This document shows, one piece after another, positions 7,294 through 15,531 of a stretch of 34,388 nucleotides of DNA. The position numbers were made by a program, and so were the translations under genes. The stretch spans positions 1 to 34,388 of the forward strand of contig CALDSS010000019.1 of the NCBI GenBank assembly GCA_937924495.1, read 5' to 3'. The DNA is from an uncultured Saprospiraceae bacterium. GTDB lineage: Bacteria > Bacteroidota > Bacteroidia > Chitinophagales > Saprospiraceae. The stretch's first letter is position 1. Every line of letters starts with the position of its first letter. The notes beneath the pieces were generated by a model. That model did no database searches and had not been told where the DNA came from. It worked only from the letters and a program-made list of their open reading frames with translations.

Positions 7294-8115
7294 GTGAAAT
7301 CCATTCAAAAATATAAGTTTGACGAAATTGAGGTCTTTCAGTTTAGTTTCAAACTACCCGGTGCTATCAAACTGGGTGTACATCTTTTCTATATTGATGG
7401 ATTACTCATTGATACTGGCCCCTCAAGATTGCGTAAAGAAATTTTACAAACAATCAATTCATTATCCGTAAGACAAATTTTCGTAACTCACCACCACGAG
7501 GATCATTCAGGCAATCTCAAACAACTCCAACTGATATTCAAATGCCCTATTTATGCAACTCCTTCTTGTTGTTTGATGATGAAAAAACCTCCACCGATCA
7601 GCCTTTCGCAGAAAATCTATTGGGGAGAGCGACCTCCGTTTTTTGATCTGACTCCAAAAGACAATAAAATCGAAACAGACAATTTCTGTTTTGAAATTAT
7701 TCCTACGCCAGGTCATGCTGTAGATATGGCTGTATTATATGAGCCTACTAAACGATGGCTTTTTGTGGCTGATTTATACGTAAGTTATACTATCAATTAC
7801 TTTTTGGAGAGCGAGGGAATGGCTCAGCAAATTGATTCAATCAAAAAAGTACTGGAGTTAGATTGGGATTTTATGTTTTGTAGCCACAATCCAAATATCA
7901 AATGTGGTAGGAATGAATTGGAATCTAAGCTAAAGTTTTTAGAAAAATTCTACGCCGATGTTGCTGAACTTTATCAACAAGGGTTGACCGCTCGTCAAAT
8001 TTTCAGTAAACTAAACTTCAAAGAAGACTGGGCGGTAAAGCTTTCTTCGGGAGGAAATTTATCAAAAATGAATATGGTAAAGGCCGTCATTCGGGATGAA
8101 GGAAGAAAGGCTTAA
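7294..8115 (+). CDS. MBL-fold metallo-hydrolase
   Basis: The 273-residue protein has the metallo-beta-lactamase fold signature. THHHEDHSG gives His66, His68, Asp70 and His71; the further ligands are likely His141 (TPGHAVDM), Asp160 (FVADLYVS) and His198 (FCSHNP). This full set suits a two-metal hydrolase of the glyoxalase II/RNase Z-like superfamily. There is no signal peptide, so it should be cytoplasmic. The C-terminal 60 residues are helical and look like the small helical domain in some relatives. The start is GTG, chosen because the next Met would lose the first strand. The substrate cannot be named. The end is 2 bp from the convergent T9SS type B gene. Confidence 0.83.
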   Translation: MKSIQKYKFDEIEVFQFSFKLPGAIKLGVHLFYIDGLLIDTGPSRLRKEILQTINSLSVRQIFVTHHHEDHSGNLKQLQLIFKCPIYATPSCCLMMKKPPPISLSQKIYWGERPPFFDLTPKDNKIETDNFCFEIIPTPGHAVDMAVLYEPTKRWLFVADLYVSYTINYFLESEGMAQQIDSIKKVLELDWDFMFCSHNPNIKCGRNELESKLKFLEKFYADVAELYQQGLTARQIFSKLNFKEDWAVKLSSGGNLSKMNMVKAVIRDEGRKA

Positions 8116-8117
8116 TT

Positions 8118-10415
8118 TTATCGCATCAATAGAACATCACCCGAAACCTGTTCTTCCAACTCGGTTAGCAAATTGAGATAGATAAAATGAAAAGCGTAAA
8201 TGCCTTCGTGTGCTGGTTTACCCTTTTTCATCCCATCCCATGTCATTCTTGAATTATCAGACTGAAAGACCATTGCCCCCCATCGGTCATAAATAGACAT
8301 TGAAATAGGTTGAATAGCCCCTCCCATCGGAATGAATTCATCATTTATTCCATCGTTGTTGGGGCTGAATGCGGTGGGCATGTAAACCTCCACTTCACAA
8401 TCGGCCAACTCGATATTGAATTTCTCTGAAATTGAGCATCCCAATATATCTGTAAAAAGTTGATATTCACCTGGAGCTTTATAGCTAAAAACTGAATCAA
8501 AAAGCATTTCATTATTATAAAAATCATTGGAATACTCAGAAGACGGCCGCACCTCAAATGGCAAATGCACTTTACAAGTCAGATAACCATCTGGTAATTC
8601 AAACGCTGAAATAGTATCAATCACATCATAAAAGTATTGGAATGAAGTTCTGGTGTTAGCTTCACAAAATCCATCAGTTGCAGTAACTGAATAATATCCA
8701 GATTTCGATACAGAAGTTTCGCGAGTGGTATCACCCGAATCCCAATAAAAAGATTTTAACAGTCGATCTCCTTCTGCTATGAGGACGGTTGGTGGTGGTT
8801 CACATTCAATCGAATCCACTAAAATGTTTAAACTCAGCGGGGGCAACACTTCTATTGTTTTTTCATAGGTATATTCCTGACCAATGAAATAAACCGATTG
8901 CCGAAGAGTGTAAGTTCCCGGCTGCTGAGTTACATAAAAGAATTCTTCTGAATTTAGATTTTGAAAAAAAACTCCTGGGCCAGAAAGCGTCCAATCAATA
9001 CAATTTTTATTAGCTGGATATGAACTCAAAGTTCTAATCGTATCTCCTAAACAAAGAGAATCAGTCGTAGCGAATTCTCCAGGTTCCAAACGAGGTTCAC
9101 AATAATCAGAAAAAGAATATTCTACCGATTCAAAAGTGGCTGTGGTGAGATAACTATCCGAAAAGGTAAAAAGGGAATCCCAAAAGGTGTTGAAATCGGG
9201 ACTATAATCCTCTGGCTCCAGTTTTGTTTCGTAAGATTCACAGTTGGCTATATTACCGAGGTAATCCACTTTTGTGATAATCGAGTTTGGAGAAACATAT
9301 CCATTCCCTCCCCACACTCTCCCTGACTGAAGCAAAAAAGTGCTATCCCGATATTCGGCAATGATGGGTTCTGTAGTATAAATTCCGCGTTTAGAGGTAA
9401 TATTTCCTTCGTCATCCAACAAGGCGATTATGCTACCAGCATCCTCTCTGCCTCCATAAAAAAACACAGGGCTTCCGTCTTCCAAAATCCCAATCTCCAT
9501 TACCGCTGGTCTAATTCTTTCAACTAAATACGACTTTGCCCATATTAAATTAAAGTCACTGTTATATTTAATTACAACAGGTGCTCGTAAATTTCTACAA
9601 TTATGCCCCCTGTTTTGCCAATTTGTAGTCATGAAATAAATCTCCCCATCTTCCGTAATCGTCAACCCCTCATAGCCATCAAGCGAACGTGTTTTTTCAA
9701 ATATTCTTTTTTGAACAAAATTTCCGTCAGGGTCAATTTTAGCAATAAAAAAATTAAACGTTTGAACATTGGCAAAATGGCCTCCAAGCACTAAACTACC
9801 ATCTTCTAATTGATAAAATTCCTCTACACGGATGTTCGTATTTGAATTTATTCCAAGTGAAGAAGGTAAGAAAGTCCAGGCCCTCTCAACCCTGATCTGT
9901 CCATCTGTTTTATTTATTGAGGTAAATTGCAATTCCCGCCCTTGTTTTTTTCTGTAGGTATAACCTGAATTAAAAACCAAAATTTCATCTTTTTTAACTA
10001 AAAAACGTCCTTCATAAGCGTCAGGGAATTGGCGTACCCAAGAGGTTTGATTTTGCTTATTAAAATAAACTAAACTCATCCCTTCATATAGGCTTGAACT
10101 ATGACTTTGAAAAAGGTAAACTACCTCATCTTCTGTCTCTCGAATCTGAGCAGATTCTAAGTCATAACTTTTGAAACCATCAACCTTGATTTTGAAACCG
10201 CTCGCTTTTTTTTCTTGATAAGAAAAACTCAAGTTATATACCTCCTGCGATCGTGTAGCAATAGGAAAGAAAATACCAGAGAAATCATTGCCTTTGTGTA
10301 TATCAAAATCACCAGGCAATAATTTTATAGAATCTAATAAAATTTGAAAAGAGGATTGAGCATCGCCTTTTATCGTAAATAATAATGCAAAAACCAGTAT
10401 TGAGTTAATTTTCAT
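8118..10415 (-). CDS. Large secreted protein with T9SS type B (gliding-motility-associated) C-terminal domain
   Basis: The 765-residue protein begins with a signal peptide (residues 1-19, cleavage near GDA|Q). Residues about 20-430 contain repeated short blade-like segments (EDGSLVLGG, EDGEIYFMTT, EDGSPVFFYGG), consistent with a beta propeller. About 440-670 looks like two or three Ig/PKD-type beta modules with cysteines. Residues 673-765 are a type B sorting domain: MPTAFSPNNDGINDEF, SIYDRWGAMVFQS, TWDGMKKGKPAHEGIYAF and a final DVLLMR strand. This domain sends proteins through the T9SS, with many relatives being adhesins or matrix proteins. The specific role here is unknown. Confidence 0.87.
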   Translation of the reverse strand: MKINSILVFALLFTIKGDAQSSFQILLDSIKLLPGDFDIHKGNDFSGIFFPIATRSQEVYNLSFSYQEKKASGFKIKVDGFKSYDLESAQIRETEDEVVYLFQSHSSSLYEGMSLVYFNKQNQTSWVRQFPDAYEGRFLVKKDEILVFNSGYTYRKKQGRELQFTSINKTDGQIRVERAWTFLPSSLGINSNTNIRVEEFYQLEDGSLVLGGHFANVQTFNFFIAKIDPDGNFVQKRIFEKTRSLDGYEGLTITEDGEIYFMTTNWQNRGHNCRNLRAPVVIKYNSDFNLIWAKSYLVERIRPAVMEIGILEDGSPVFFYGGREDAGSIIALLDDEGNITSKRGIYTTEPIIAEYRDSTFLLQSGRVWGGNGYVSPNSIITKVDYLGNIANCESYETKLEPEDYSPDFNTFWDSLFTFSDSYLTTATFESVEYSFSDYCEPRLEPGEFATTDSLCLGDTIRTLSSYPANKNCIDWTLSGPGVFFQNLNSEEFFYVTQQPGTYTLRQSVYFIGQEYTYEKTIEVLPPLSLNILVDSIECEPPPTVLIAEGDRLLKSFYWDSGDTTRETSVSKSGYYSVTATDGFCEANTRTSFQYFYDVIDTISAFELPDGYLTCKVHLPFEVRPSSEYSNDFYNNEMLFDSVFSYKAPGEYQLFTDILGCSISEKFNIELADCEVEVYMPTAFSPNNDGINDEFIPMGGAIQPISMSIYDRWGAMVFQSDNSRMTWDGMKKGKPAHEGIYAFHFIYLNLLTELEEQVSGDVLLMR

Positions 10416-10518
10416 GCCTTGTATATTCAGTAGGGAATCTTAGCCTGACCAAAATACATAAGATATTTTTTAAATGTCTGGAAATTAAGAAAATACTCCA
10501 ATTTTGAAAAATAGGTTG

Positions 10519-10863
10519 CTAAGATTCTAGCTCCAACGCTTCCCAATATTCAACCGCTCGGCGGGTATGCGGGATACAAATTGAGCCACCCACCAAATTC
10601 GCAATGGCAAAAACTTCAAAAACCTCATCTTTGGTAACCCCTAATTCAAAGCAGGTTCCCAAATGGTAAGCAATACAATCATCACATCTCAAAACCATCG
10701 AAGCAACTAAACCGAGTAATTCTTTGGTTTTGGTAGGTAATGCTCCATCTTGGTAGGCATTTGTATCAAGATTGAAAAATCGTTTAAGTACTTTATTATC
10801 CTGAGAAAGTATTTTCTCATTCATCTTCTTTCTATAAGTATTGAATTCTTCGACTTTCGACAT
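10519..10863 (-). CDS. AhpD-like carboxymuconolactone decarboxylase family protein
   Basis: The 114-residue protein has the EX11CX2CX3H active-site spacing of AhpD-type proteins: Glu48, Cys60, Cys63 and His67 (in RCDDCIAYH). AhpD-type members reduce disulfides in peroxide defence; other family members decarboxylate gamma-carboxymuconolactone but do not use this Cys pair. A redox role is therefore more likely here. It is a small helical cytoplasmic protein, expected to be oligomeric. Its ATG lies 3 bp after the crotonase stop, so the two are probably co-transcribed and possibly translationally coupled. Their joint role is unknown. Confidence 0.85.
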   Translation of the reverse strand: MSKVEEFNTYRKKMNEKILSQDNKVLKRFFNLDTNAYQDGALPTKTKELLGLVASMVLRCDDCIAYHLGTCFELGVTKDEVFEVFAIANLVGGSICIPHTRRAVEYWEALELES

Positions 10864-10866
10864 TGG

Positions 10867-11637
10867 TTAGGCTTTTGATTTGAATTTATTAATTGCATTC
10901 TGAGCATGATCCGTTAGAAGGAGTTTACCACTTATCGCCGCTCTTTCTTTAAGTAAATCATCCCAATTTTCCGTTCCTTCCCAAAACACCTTTTTGAGCA
11001 TTTTCATCGCTTCAGGACTTGTATTCGCTAATTTTTCTCCTAGGTGTTCGATATAGGCATCGACTTGATCCACTGTATCAAAAACTTCATTGAAAAGCCC
11101 TTTTTCTTTTGCCCATGCTGCAGTTTGCCATTCCGTTGCGTTCAACCCTAAGTGGCTAAACGCAGAAGTCCCCATCTTCCTTCTTACTGCTGGGCCAATT
11201 ACAAATGGCCCAAACCCGATAGCCAACTCACTTAATTTTACAGAGGCGTATTTAGAAGCAATACAATAATCCACAGCAGAGGCTAACCCTACTCCACCTC
11301 CAACTGCTTTTCCTTGAACTCGACCAATGACAAACTTTGGGCATTTCCTGATTTCATTTATCACATTAGCAAAACCCATGAAAAATTTCTTTCCAGAACG
11401 TGTATTTTTAATAGAAATCAATTCATCAAAACTTGCTCCGGCACAAAAAGTACGATCTCCGCCACTTCTCAAAACCACTACTTTGACATTTTTATCTTTT
11501 CCTGCTTTTTTGATAGCGTCTGCCAATTGAGCCAATAAATTGCCAGGCAATGAATTATGAGAAGGATGAAAGAATTCAATGGTAGCGATACCGTTTTTCA
11601 ATTCAGATTTTACATGCCCTTGTTGTGTCTTATCCAT
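10867..11637 (-). CDS. Enoyl-CoA hydratase/isomerase (crotonase) family protein
   Basis: The 256-residue protein has the crotonase fold. The oxyanion-hole segments are CAGASFDEL (65-73) and VQGKAVGGGVGLASAVD (about 107-123). Of the two catalytic glutamates in mitochondrial enoyl-CoA hydratase, the first is replaced by Gly in GGGVGL, while the second is kept as Glu137 in SELAIG. This pattern occurs in crotonases that are not simple hydratases, so the reaction should not be assumed. It is cytoplasmic. It lies just downstream of the rplQ terminator and forms a two-gene unit with the AhpD-like gene. A possible -7 box lies within the terminator's T run. Confidence 0.82.
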   Translation of the reverse strand: MDKTQQGHVKSELKNGIATIEFFHPSHNSLPGNLLAQLADAIKKAGKDKNVKVVVLRSGGDRTFCAGASFDELISIKNTRSGKKFFMGFANVINEIRKCPKFVIGRVQGKAVGGGVGLASAVDYCIASKYASVKLSELAIGFGPFVIGPAVRRKMGTSAFSHLGLNATEWQTAAWAKEKGLFNEVFDTVDQVDAYIEHLGEKLANTSPEAMKMLKKVFWEGTENWDDLLKERAAISGKLLLTDHAQNAINKFKSKA

Positions 11638-11651
11638 TTTCTATTTTTTTA

Positions 11652-11659
11652 CAAAAATA
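11652..11659 (-). promoter_or_regulatory. Possible -7 box (TATTTTTG) for the crotonase/AhpD-like unit
   Basis: Read on the minus strand, TATTTTTG fits TAnnTTTG exactly. It overlaps the T run of the rplQ terminator and would put the start of transcription roughly 8 nt before the ATG at 11637. No TTTG box is seen at the ideal distance. T-rich sequence makes a chance match possible. Confidence 0.32.
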
Positions 11660-11696
11660 AAAAGCGGCCAACGAAATGAATCGAAAGCCGCTTTTT
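11659..11696. terminator. Intrinsic terminator after rplQ, end of the ribosomal block
   Basis: AAAAAGCGGC at 11659-11668 pairs with GCCGCTTTTT at 11687-11696 around an 18-nt loop. On the minus strand the hairpin is followed by a T run (TTTTTATTTTTG). It lies 20 bp past the rplQ stop. The A/T flanks make it potentially active in both directions. Confidence 0.8.
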
Positions 11697-11715
11697 TATT
11701 TGTTATTGCGTGATA

Positions 11716-12375
11716 TTATTCTTCTTCGTCTGTAGAAACTGAATCTTCACTGTCCTGAGCTTCTAATTTAGCCAATTCAGGATCTTCTGAGCCTACGTTT
11801 TCTACAACTGTTTCTGTTGCTTGCTCAACTACCGTATCAGTCGTCTCTACAACAGTATCAACTGCATCTTCTACAGTTTCTTCTACAGTTGTGGCAGCGG
11901 CAGCAGCAGTTGCGGCTACGGCAGCTGTGGCTGTAGCGCCAGATTTCTTACCACCTCTTCTTCTCTTACGTTTCTTAGATTTTCCTTCACCTGAACCAGA
12001 GCCTACAGTATAGACTTCATTATAATCAACAAATTCAATCATGGCCATTTCAGCACCGTCTCCTTTTCTGAATCCAGTTTTGATAACACGAACATAACCA
12101 CCAGGCCTACTTGCAACCTTTCCAGCAATTGGTCCGAAAAGTTCTTTGATAGCCTCTTTATTTTGCAAATAACTGAATACTACCCTTCTTGAGTGAGTTG
12201 TATTGTTTTTTGATTTGGTTACCAATGGTTCAATATAGGTTCTCAAAGCTTTTGCTTTGGCTACAGTCGTATTGATTCTTTTGTGCTCAATTAAAGAGCA
12301 AGCCATGTTTTTCAACAATGCACGTCTGTGTCCTTTTTTACGACCTAAATGATTGAACTTTTTACCATGTCTCAT
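11716..12375 (-). CDS. rplQ: 50S ribosomal protein bL17 with long C-terminal extension
   Basis: Residues 1-120 are a normal bL17 ([46 protein letters not shown]), which sits near the peptide exit region of the 50S subunit. The protein then continues for about 100 residues: a very basic linker ([13 protein letters not shown], 132-144), an Ala/Thr run (146-163), and a Val/Thr/Glu/Asp-rich tail ending STDEEE. The total of 219 residues is far above the usual 120-130. The tail has strong charge asymmetry, basic then acidic. It is the last gene of the block, 169 bp after rpoA, with a terminator behind it. Confidence 0.96.
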   Translation of the reverse strand: MRHGKKFNHLGRKKGHRRALLKNMACSLIEHKRINTTVAKAKALRTYIEPLVTKSKNNTTHSRRVVFSYLQNKEAIKELFGPIAGKVASRPGGYVRVIKTGFRKGDGAEMAMIEFVDYNEVYTVGSGSGEGKSKKRKRRRGGKKSGATATAAVAATAAAAATTVEETVEDAVDTVVETTDTVVEQATETVVENVGSEDPELAKLEAQDSEDSVSTDEEE

Positions 12376-12475
12376 TTGAGAAAATTTTTTAACCTCGCAA
12401 CACTTTTCGCCGAACTTTCAAATAGTGATTGGCGCACATTCAGCTATTCAGTAATTGCAAACTTTTAGAAATATA

Positions 12476-12497
12476 GTAGCGACAACTTTCCCGCTAC
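12476..12497 (-). promoter_or_regulatory. Small hairpin in the rpoA-rplQ gap
   Basis: GTAGCG at 12476-12481 and CGCTAC at 12492-12497 form a 6-bp G/C-rich stem with a 10-nt loop, 47 nt after the rpoA stop. On the minus strand it is followed by ACTATATTT, a weak U-rich stretch. It could be a partial attenuator or an mRNA processing signal. Otherwise the 169-bp gap shows no gene or clear promoter. Confidence 0.3.
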
Positions 12498-12544
12498 GTC
12501 AGCCAATTTATTAATAATCAGAAGAAGGAATTCGTGGATTCCTC

Positions 12545-13543
12545 CTACTCTTCGTCTAATTTGTATTTAGAAAGATCCATTCCGAAAGTAAGACCTTTTT
12601 CAACTAACAACTCTTCAATCTCTACCAAAGATTTCTTACCGAAGTTTCTGAACTTCAATAACTCATGCGTATCGTATCTCACTAAGTCAGCCAAAATATT
12701 GATTTTTGCTGCCTTCAAACAGTTATAAGCACGAACTGACAAGTCAAGATCTTCCAATGAAGTTTTCAACAACTTACGCATGTGCAAGATGTGCTCATCT
12801 ACGATATCATCCTGACGGCTTGTTGCATCATCAAAAGTGATATTTTCATCAGTAATCAACATCAAATGCTGAATCATGATTCTTGAAGCTTCCTTGATTG
12901 CATCTTCTGGATGAATGGTTCCATCAGTTTTCACATCAATAGTTAACTTCTCGTAATCGGTTCTTTGACCTACACGCGTATTCTCGATTCTGTAAGAAAC
13001 GTTTTTGATTGGCGTATAAATCGCATCGACTGGAATTACACCAATAGGCGCATCCTTAGGGAGATTCTCATCTGCAGGAACGTAACCACGTCCTTTAGTA
13101 ATAGTCAGCTCCATCTCCAAGTTTACAAATGGCTCCATGTTACAAACCACTAATTCTGGATTCATCACTTTAAAAACATTCGTAAATTCTTCAATATCAC
13201 CAGCAAGAAATGAATCTTTACCAGTAATTGTCAAATATATTTTTTCTGAACCAATTTCCTCTTCTGAAATTAGTTGTTTCAATCTGATTTGCTTCAGATT
13301 CAAGATGATATCAACTACATCTTGAGTTACACCCTTAATTGTAGAAAATTCGTGTTCTACCCCAGCAATTCTGATAGCAGAAATTGCGAACCCTTCTAAA
13401 GATGAAAGTAGAACTCTTCTGAGTGAGTTTCCAACGGTTTGTCCGAAACCAGGCTCAAGGGGTTTAAATTCAAATGTACCTTCAAAATCATCTGCTTTTT
13501 GTAAAACGATTTTGTCTGGTTTTTGAAAATTGAGTATACTCAT
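12545..13543 (-). CDS. rpoA: RNA polymerase alpha subunit
   Basis: The 332-residue protein has both alpha domains. The N-terminal domain (about 1-230) holds the dimerisation core with [26 protein letters not shown] near residues 28-50, and the C-terminal domain (about 255-320) carries [24 protein letters not shown] and [19 protein letters not shown], the helix-hairpin-helix region that contacts DNA and activators. Length and order are standard for the phylum. It follows rpsD after a 98-bp gap that contains a terminator-like hairpin, so polymerase alpha may be uncoupled from the genes in front. The gap before it also has the palindrome GGTTTAAAACC at 13582-13592. Confidence 0.97.
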   Translation of the reverse strand: MSILNFQKPDKIVLQKADDFEGTFEFKPLEPGFGQTVGNSLRRVLLSSLEGFAISAIRIAGVEHEFSTIKGVTQDVVDIILNLKQIRLKQLISEEEIGSEKIYLTITGKDSFLAGDIEEFTNVFKVMNPELVVCNMEPFVNLEMELTITKGRGYVPADENLPKDAPIGVIPVDAIYTPIKNVSYRIENTRVGQRTDYEKLTIDVKTDGTIHPEDAIKEASRIMIQHLMLITDENITFDDATSRQDDIVDEHILHMRKLLKTSLEDLDLSVRAYNCLKAAKINILADLVRYDTHELLKFRNFGKKSLVEIEELLVEKGLTFGMDLSKYKLDEE

Positions 13544-13609
13544 AATTGAATTTTGGACTTAATTGTAAAGAACTGTTAACTCGGTTTAAAACCAATAAAA
13601 ATAACTAAA

Positions 13610-13630
13610 GCCCGATTTAAAAAATCGGGC
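13610..13630 (-). terminator. Terminator-like hairpin between rpsD and rpoA
   Basis: GCCCGATTT and AAATCGGGC form a perfect 9-bp stem with a 3-nt loop. On the minus strand it starts 12 nt after the rpsD stop and is followed by TTTAGTTATTTTTATTGG, a broken U-rich tract. It fits an intrinsic terminator or attenuator inside the alpha operon. rpoA must then be served by readthrough or by a weak promoter in the 66 bp that remain. Confidence 0.65.
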
Positions 13631-13641
13631 GATAGTTGATA

Positions 13642-14250
13642 TTATTTAGAGTAAAGCTCGACGATGAGCTGCTCATTGATATTTTCTGGTATTTGCTCTC
13701 TGGTAGGCGCTTCAAGAAAGACTCCTTCAAATCTATCTGGATTGTATTCCAACCATCCAAATTTTCTTGCCTCGCTCTTACCTATGCTATCTTGAATGAT
13801 ATCCATCTCCTTTGACTTTCCCTTAATTCCTACGATGTCCCCTGGCTTCAATTTGTAGGAAGGAATGTTCACCAATCTTCCATTTACTGTAATGTGTCTG
13901 TGCGAAACCAATTGCCTCGCTTGACGGCGGGTTCTAGCTACACCCAATCTAAATACAGTGTTATCCAATCTAGACTCTAATAATTGAAGCAATACCTCAC
14001 CGGTTACACCACCTTGCCTGCTTGCTTCTTCAAACAGGTTACGGAATTGTCTTTCCAACAAACCATAAGTGTATTTTGCTTTTTGCTTCTCCATCAATTG
14101 GTTAGAGTAGTCAGACTTCTGCCCCCTTCTTCTTGATGTTCCGTGTTGTCCAGGACGGTATTTTTTTCTTTCAAAAGCTTTACTCGGGCCATAAATTGCC
14201 TCGCCGAATGCTCTTGCTTTTTTCTGTTTTGGTCCAGTATATCTTGCCAT
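13642..14250 (-). CDS. rpsD: 30S ribosomal protein uS4
   Basis: The 202-residue protein is full length. The N-terminal part lacks the four zinc-binding cysteines, so it is the C-minus form. The S4 RNA-binding domain is at about 92-155 ([42 protein letters not shown]). uS4 is a primary 16S rRNA binder that nucleates assembly of the body of the 30S subunit, and in enterobacteria it also represses the alpha operon. A hairpin follows its stop codon, so any feedback here could act through that structure, though nothing in the sequence proves it. Confidence 0.97.
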   Translation of the reverse strand: MARYTGPKQKKARAFGEAIYGPSKAFERKKYRPGQHGTSRRRGQKSDYSNQLMEKQKAKYTYGLLERQFRNLFEEASRQGGVTGEVLLQLLESRLDNTVFRLGVARTRRQARQLVSHRHITVNGRLVNIPSYKLKPGDIVGIKGKSKEMDIIQDSIGKSEARKFGWLEYNPDRFEGVFLEAPTREQIPENINEQLIVELYSK

Positions 14251-14281
14251 TAGAAATAATTACAAATTGATAAGAGAATAA

Positions 14282-14671
14282 TTAAACGCGACGTTTTTTC
14301 GGAGGACGACATCCGTTATGTGGAACAGGTGTCACATCAGTGATTCTTACCACTTTGATACCTGACTGATCGATTGCTCTAATTGCAGCTTCTCTTCCAG
14401 ATCCAGGTCCTTTCACGAATACCTCTACAGTTCTTAACCCTGCATCATGAGCGAATTTACATGCTGTCGTAGATGCCTGTTGTGCTGCGTAAGGTGTATT
14501 CTTTTTGGACCCTCTGAAACCAGAGCGCCCCGCAGAACCCCAAGAGATAGTATCGCCAGCTTTGTTAGTCACTGTAACAATAATATTGTTAAAGCTCGCT
14601 TTGATGAAGACCAATCCTTCCGGATCTACTTTTACTTTTTTCTTACGTCCTTTTTTGACTGTCTTTGCCAT
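14282..14671 (-). CDS. rpsK: 30S ribosomal protein uS11
   Basis: The 129-residue protein shows the uS11 signature: a basic N-terminus ([14 protein letters not shown]), [30 protein letters not shown], and the C-terminal [20 protein letters not shown]. The protein forms part of the 30S platform next to the mRNA exit. It is 31 bp upstream of rpsD and 28 bp downstream of rpsM, in the usual alpha-operon order. Nothing unusual is seen. Confidence 0.97.
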   Translation of the reverse strand: MAKTVKKGRKKKVKVDPEGLVFIKASFNNIIVTVTNKAGDTISWGSAGRSGFRGSKKNTPYAAQQASTTACKFAHDAGLRTVEVFVKGPGSGREAAIRAIDQSGIKVVRITDVTPVPHNGCRPPKKRRV

Positions 14672-14699
14672 ATCCTTATTGAAAAAAAGTTATCAAAAA

Positions 14700-15077
14700 T
14701 TATTTAGTCACCTTCTTCTTGTTAGCAACTGTTTTACGTTTACCTTTTCTGGTACGTGCGTTTGTTTTTGTACGTTGACCGTTTACAGGTAAGCCTTTTC
14801 TATGTCGCAATCCACGGTAGGAAGCAATGTCCATTAAACGTTTAATGTTCAATTGCACCTCAGAACGCAATTCACCTTCAACAGTGTATTCATTTTGAAC
14901 AATCCCAGAGATTTGACGTATGTTCTCATCAGTCCAGTCTTGAACTTTTGTGTTCAAATCTACACTCGCTTTATCTAAAATCTCCTTTGCGCGAGAGCTA
15001 CCTACACCGTAAATGTAGGTTAAACTAACCACCCCTCTTTTATTTCTTGGTAAGTCAATACCAGCAATACGTGCCAT
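14700..15077 (-). CDS. rpsM: 30S ribosomal protein uS13
   Basis: The 125-residue protein begins [26 protein letters not shown], contains the helix-two-turn-helix region, and ends with [27 protein letters not shown] plus a Lys-rich tail. This tail reaches the P-site tRNA in the 30S head, and the protein also bridges to uL5. The length is normal. It lies between rpmJ and rpsK with 27-28 bp gaps. Confidence 0.97.
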   Translation of the reverse strand: MARIAGIDLPRNKRGVVSLTYIYGVGSSRAKEILDKASVDLNTKVQDWTDENIRQISGIVQNEYTVEGELRSEVQLNIKRLMDIASYRGLRHRKGLPVNGQRTKTNARTRKGKRKTVANKKKVTK

Positions 15078-15104
15078 TAGACTATTATTTTACTTTGATA
15101 AAAA

Positions 15105-15221
15105 TTATCCTTGACGTTGCTTGAACTTAGGATTCTTCTTGTTGATTACATAAAGACGTCCTTTTCTTCTTACGATTTTACAATCTGCAGAACGCTTTTT
15201 TACTGATGGTCTAACCTTCAT
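15105..15221 (-). CDS. rpmJ: 50S ribosomal protein bL36 (C-minus form)
   Basis: Direct translation gives 38 residues starting [21 protein letters not shown] and ending NPKFKQRQG, the full length of bL36. Only one cysteine is present (in ADCK) and the later Cys/His positions are replaced, so the zinc ribbon is absent. This form is common in Bacteroidota. It sits 11 bp after infA and before rpsM, its standard place. Confidence 0.95.
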   Translation of the reverse strand: MKVRPSVKKRSADCKIVRRKGRLYVINKKNPKFKQRQG

Positions 15222-15232
15222 CGTGTGAAAAT

Positions 15233-15451
15233 TTATTTATATCTATAAGTTATACGACCACGTGTTAAATCATAAGGCGACATTTCTACAGAAACTTTAT
15301 CTCCTGGTAGAATTCGAATGTAGTGCATCCGCATTTTCCCTGAGATTGTCGCAACAATTAAGTGGTCATTTTCCAAACGTACACGGAACATAGCATTAGA
15401 TAATGCTTCTTCAATTGTACCGTCCTGTTTGATTAAATTCTTTTTAGCCAT
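15233..15451 (-). CDS. infA: Translation initiation factor IF-1
   Basis: The 72-residue protein is a single S1-like OB fold ([67 protein letters not shown]). IF-1 occupies the 30S A site during initiation. The start is the ATG ending at 15451; an open frame continues 14 codons upstream, but those residues do not belong to the family and a promoter box lies within them. The gap to map is 80 bp, wider than most here, and carries that promoter-like box. Confidence 0.97.
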   Translation of the reverse strand: MAKKNLIKQDGTIEEALSNAMFRVRLENDHLIVATISGKMRMHYIRILPGDKVSVEMSPYDLTRGRITYRYK

Positions 15452-15471
15452 ACCTTTTGAAAATTGGAGCG

Positions 15472-15479
15472 CAAAGATA
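15472..15479 (-). promoter_or_regulatory. -7 box (TATCTTTG) upstream of infA
   Basis: TATCTTTGCGCTCC on the minus strand fits TAnnTTTGC. A TTTG at 15504-15507 lies 24 nt upstream, a little beyond the usual 19-21 nt. Transcription would begin about 14 nt before the infA ATG. It would give infA and the alpha operon their own promoter inside the block. Confidence 0.5.
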
Positions 15480-15531
15480 GTAATATTTTGCACTTTTTCT
15501 TAACAAAAATCAAGGTGTAATTACTTTAAAT

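Noticed and set aside
15452-15493. Upstream extension of infA by 14 codons
   Set aside because: The added residues do not belong to IF-1 and contain the -7 promoter box; the ATG at 15451 gives the exact family length.
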